Positions 22,539 through 24,767 of a stretch of 24,767 nucleotides of DNA are shown in pieces; within the stretch, counting starts at the first letter, position 1, and every line of letters starts with the position of its first letter. Position numbers and translations under genes: made by a program. Below the pieces are notes generated by a model. That model searched no databases. It saw only the letters and a list, made by a program, of their open reading frames with translations, and was not told the DNA's origin. Origin of the DNA: an uncultured Prevotella sp. (lineage in GTDB: Bacteria; Bacteroidota; Bacteroidia; Bacteroidales; Bacteroidaceae); the NCBI GenBank assembly GCA_934254985.1, contig CAKQMS010000040.1:1-24767 (forward strand), in the 5' to 3' direction.

Positions 22539-24491
22539 CTATTCCTCAGCTGCTTTGAGCTGTTCTGCTACCTCAGCGTTGACGCGCTGAGCAAATTCCT
22601 CCATAGACATGGTAGCCTGTTCGCCACCACCCTGCTTACGCATAGAAACGAGACCTTCGGCGCTTTCCTTCTCACCAACGATAACCATGTATGGCACACG
22701 CTTCAACTCGTTGTCACGAATCTTACGACCAATCTTCTCGTTGCGGTCGTCTACCAATGCGCGAACGCCCTGCTTATCGAAGTACTGACGCACCTTCTGT
22801 GCATAGTCGTTATACTTCTCAGAAATAGGAAGGATAGCAACCTGATCAGGAGTGAGCCACAATGGGAAGTGACCTGCGGTATGCTCGATGAGTACGGCTG
22901 TGAAACGCTCCAATGAGCCGAAAGGTGCACGGTGAATCATCACAGGAGTCTTCTTAGAGTTGTCTTCTGCTGTATATTCGAGCTTAAAGCGCTGTGGCAA
23001 GTTGTAGTCTACCTGGATGGTACCGAGCTGCCAACGACGTCCGATGGCATCCTTTACCATGAAGTCGAGCTTAGGACCATAGAAGGCTGCTTCGCCAACC
23101 TCCTCACGAGTTTCAAGTCCCTTCTCCTTACAAGCCTCGCGGATAGCATTCTCGCTCTCTGCCCAAATCTCCTCAGAACCGATATACTTCTCTGTATCCT
23201 TAGGATCGTGAAGAGAAATCTGTGCCTCGTAGTTCTCGAAACCGAAAATCTTGAATACCTTCAGGATTACGTCGATTACATTCTCGAACTCAGCCTTCAC
23301 CTGCTCTGGACGAACGAAGATGTGAGCATCATCCTGTGTAAAGGTACGAACACGAGTCAAACCATGGAGCTCACCACTCTTCTCATAACGGAATACTGTT
23401 CCAAACTCTGCGATACGCAAAGGAAGATCCTTGTATGAACGAGGCTTGCGAGCGTAGATTTCGCAATGGTGAGGACAGTTCATTGGCTTAAGCATGTACT
23501 CCTCATCCTCTTCTGGTGTGTGGATAGGCTGGAATGCGTCTTTGCCATAGTGAGCATAGTGACCAGATGTCACATAAAGGCTCTTACCACCGATACCTGG
23601 AGTGATAACCTCCTGATAGTTGTATGGCTTAAGGAGTGCGCGGAGCAACTCCTGAAGACGGAGACGAAGTGCTGTTCCCTTCGGCAACCAGATAGGAAGA
23701 CCCTTACCTACTCGCTCTGAGAACATAAAGAGTTCCATCTCTTTACCAATCTTACGGTGGTCGCGCTTCTTAGCTTCTTCGAGCACTACGAGGTATTCAT
23801 CAAGCATCTTCTTCTTAGGGAATGAGATACCGTAGATACGTGTCATCTGCTCGCGCTTAGCATCGCCACGCCAAAAGGCACCTGCAGCACTTGTTATCTT
23901 GACAGCCTTGATAAGACCTGTAGAAACAAGGTGTGGACCACGGCAAAGGTCGGTGAAAGCTCCCTGGGTGTATGTTGTGATGGTACCATCCTCAAGGTCT
24001 TGCTCAATGTGCTCGCACTTGTAGGTCTGGCCGTCAGCAGCAAACTCAGCCAAGGCATCAGCCTTAGAAACCTCTTTGCGCACTACAGGCTCGTCTTTCT
24101 TAGCGAGCTCCATCATCTTAGCCTCAATCTTTGCGAAATCGTTCTCTGAGATAACCTGTCCCTCTGCAGGCATCACATCATAGAAGAAGCCACCCTCTAC
24201 AGCAGGACCGAATCCAAACTGAATGCCAGGATAAAGCTCTTTGAGAGCCTCAGCCAACAAGTGGGCAGATGTGTGCCAGAAGGTGTGCTTACCTTCTTCG
24301 TCCTCAAACTTATAGAGGGCGATGGTTGCGTCCTCATTGATAGGACGATTCAACTCTACTGTTTCACCATTTACACCGCAAGATACAACGTTGCGAGCGA
24401 GAGCCGGTGAAATACTCTCGGCGATTTGAAAACCAGTTACTCCTGCCTCGTATTCACGAACAGAGCCGTCTGGGAAAGTGATTTTAATCAT
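22539..24491 (-). CDS. thrS: Threonyl-tRNA synthetase
   Basis: Charges tRNA-Thr and edits Ser-tRNA-Thr. The 650-residue, full-length class II enzyme has a TGS domain ([20 protein letters not shown]), the editing domain with H73 and H77 in [11 protein letters not shown] and the later TDLCRGPHL, then the catalytic core. Zinc ligand C339 sits in [10 protein letters not shown], with motif 2 [16 protein letters not shown]. The C-terminal anticodon-binding domain contains [18 protein letters not shown]. First gene of the translation cluster in this window, with its own promoter and terminator. No T-box or tRNA-like operator was recognised in the short leader of about 40 nt. Confidence 0.99.
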   Translation of the reverse strand: MIKITFPDGSVREYEAGVTGFQIAESISPALARNVVSCGVNGETVELNRPINEDATIALYKFEDEEGKHTFWHTSAHLLAEALKELYPGIQFGFGPAVEGGFFYDVMPAEGQVISENDFAKIEAKMMELAKKDEPVVRKEVSKADALAEFAADGQTYKCEHIEQDLEDGTITTYTQGAFTDLCRGPHLVSTGLIKAVKITSAAGAFWRGDAKREQMTRIYGISFPKKKMLDEYLVVLEEAKKRDHRKIGKEMELFMFSERVGKGLPIWLPKGTALRLRLQELLRALLKPYNYQEVITPGIGGKSLYVTSGHYAHYGKDAFQPIHTPEEDEEYMLKPMNCPHHCEIYARKPRSYKDLPLRIAEFGTVFRYEKSGELHGLTRVRTFTQDDAHIFVRPEQVKAEFENVIDVILKVFKIFGFENYEAQISLHDPKDTEKYIGSEEIWAESENAIREACKEKGLETREEVGEAAFYGPKLDFMVKDAIGRRWQLGTIQVDYNLPQRFKLEYTAEDNSKKTPVMIHRAPFGSLERFTAVLIEHTAGHFPLWLTPDQVAILPISEKYNDYAQKVRQYFDKQGVRALVDDRNEKIGRKIRDNELKRVPYMVIVGEKESAEGLVSMRKQGGGEQATMSMEEFAQRVNAEVAEQLKAAEE

Positions 24492-24535
24492 AACAAATTA
24501 AACAATTATTTGTACTTTAATGATAATTCAACGGA

Positions 24536-24566
24536 CAAAGGTAGTGCAAATGAGTGGAATAACAAA
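24536..24566 (-). promoter_or_regulatory. Promoter of thrS
   Basis: On the minus strand TTTG (24563-24566), a 19-base spacer and TACCTTTG (24536-24543): an exact consensus match. Leader of about 40 nt. Confidence 0.8.
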
Positions 24567-24617
24567 ACAAAAAGCCTATTTTTTTGTTTTTTATTCCCGA
24601 ACCGAGAGAACAGCGAA

Positions 24618-24651
24618 AACAATAAGGGCGTTTTGATTCGCCCTTATTGTT
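24618..24651 (-). terminator. Terminator of a gene beyond the right edge
   Basis: A 13-bp perfect stem, AACAATAAGGGCG (24618-24630) with CGCCCTTATTGTT (24639-24651), and an 8-base loop. On the minus strand it ends in TTGTTTTCGCTG. It most likely ends transcription of a minus-strand gene outside the window; no gene is identifiable in 24652-24767, which has only small inverted repeats (TCGGC-ATA-GCCGA and AGTCC-TTT-GGACT). Confidence 0.75.
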
Positions 24652-24767
24652 GAGTCGCGAACGAGGTCGGCATAGCCGAATGCAGCCTACATTAACGTGA
24701 GTTCGACGAATTAGAATAGGGTTAATTGTCTATCTATAGTCCTTTGGACTGCAATTGTTGGTTTCTT

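Overview
The window looks like a chromosomal segment of a Bacteroidales bacterium, most likely a Prevotella relative. Several genes are preceded by the Bacteroidetes promoter form TTTG-N19/20-TAnnTTTG, Shine-Dalgarno sequences are weak or absent, there is a type IX secretion-like C-terminal domain, and the tryptophanase is of the short Bacteroides type. The taxon is inferred from these traits, not from a database search.

Layout. 344-1954 (-) is formate-tetrahydrofolate ligase. 2208-5583 (+) is a run of five envelope-related genes: a tiny secreted protein made almost only of a sorting-type domain, an L,D-transpeptidase lipoprotein overlapping it by 4 nt, an ECF sigma factor, a one-TM anti-sigma-like protein and a Spy/CpxP-like secreted protein. 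A two-tRNA unit (Ser-GCT, Glu-CTC) follows with its own promoter and terminator. Next come a structured non-coding stretch and a TonB-dependent receptor (-) whose promoter abuts its start codon. 8566-16535 (-) holds, in transcription order, an ABC-F ATPase, an M13 metallopeptidase, MetA, an RlhA-type rRNA hydroxylase and a lipobox/5-TM/zinc-ribbon protein, possibly one long transcript. Divergently, 16696-18867 (+) is Tex. It converges on tryptophanase (18946-20325, -) across a strong shared terminator. The right end is the classical thrS-infC-rpmI-rplT translation cluster (-).

Most of the window is housekeeping, and I see no obvious new multi-gene defence or mobile system. The most interesting non-genic signal is a 22-bp-period direct-repeat array (four units, the last two identical) in the roughly 580-bp gene-free region upstream of tnaA. 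One unit contains a perfect 12-bp palindrome resembling a Crp/Fnr site. The tnaA leader also holds a small Tyr/Trp-containing upstream ORF that overlaps the tnaA start. Secondary points are the sorting-domain-only protein coupled to an L,D-transpeptidase, a potentially switching hairpin set after the tRNAs, and the near-leaderless receptor transcript.
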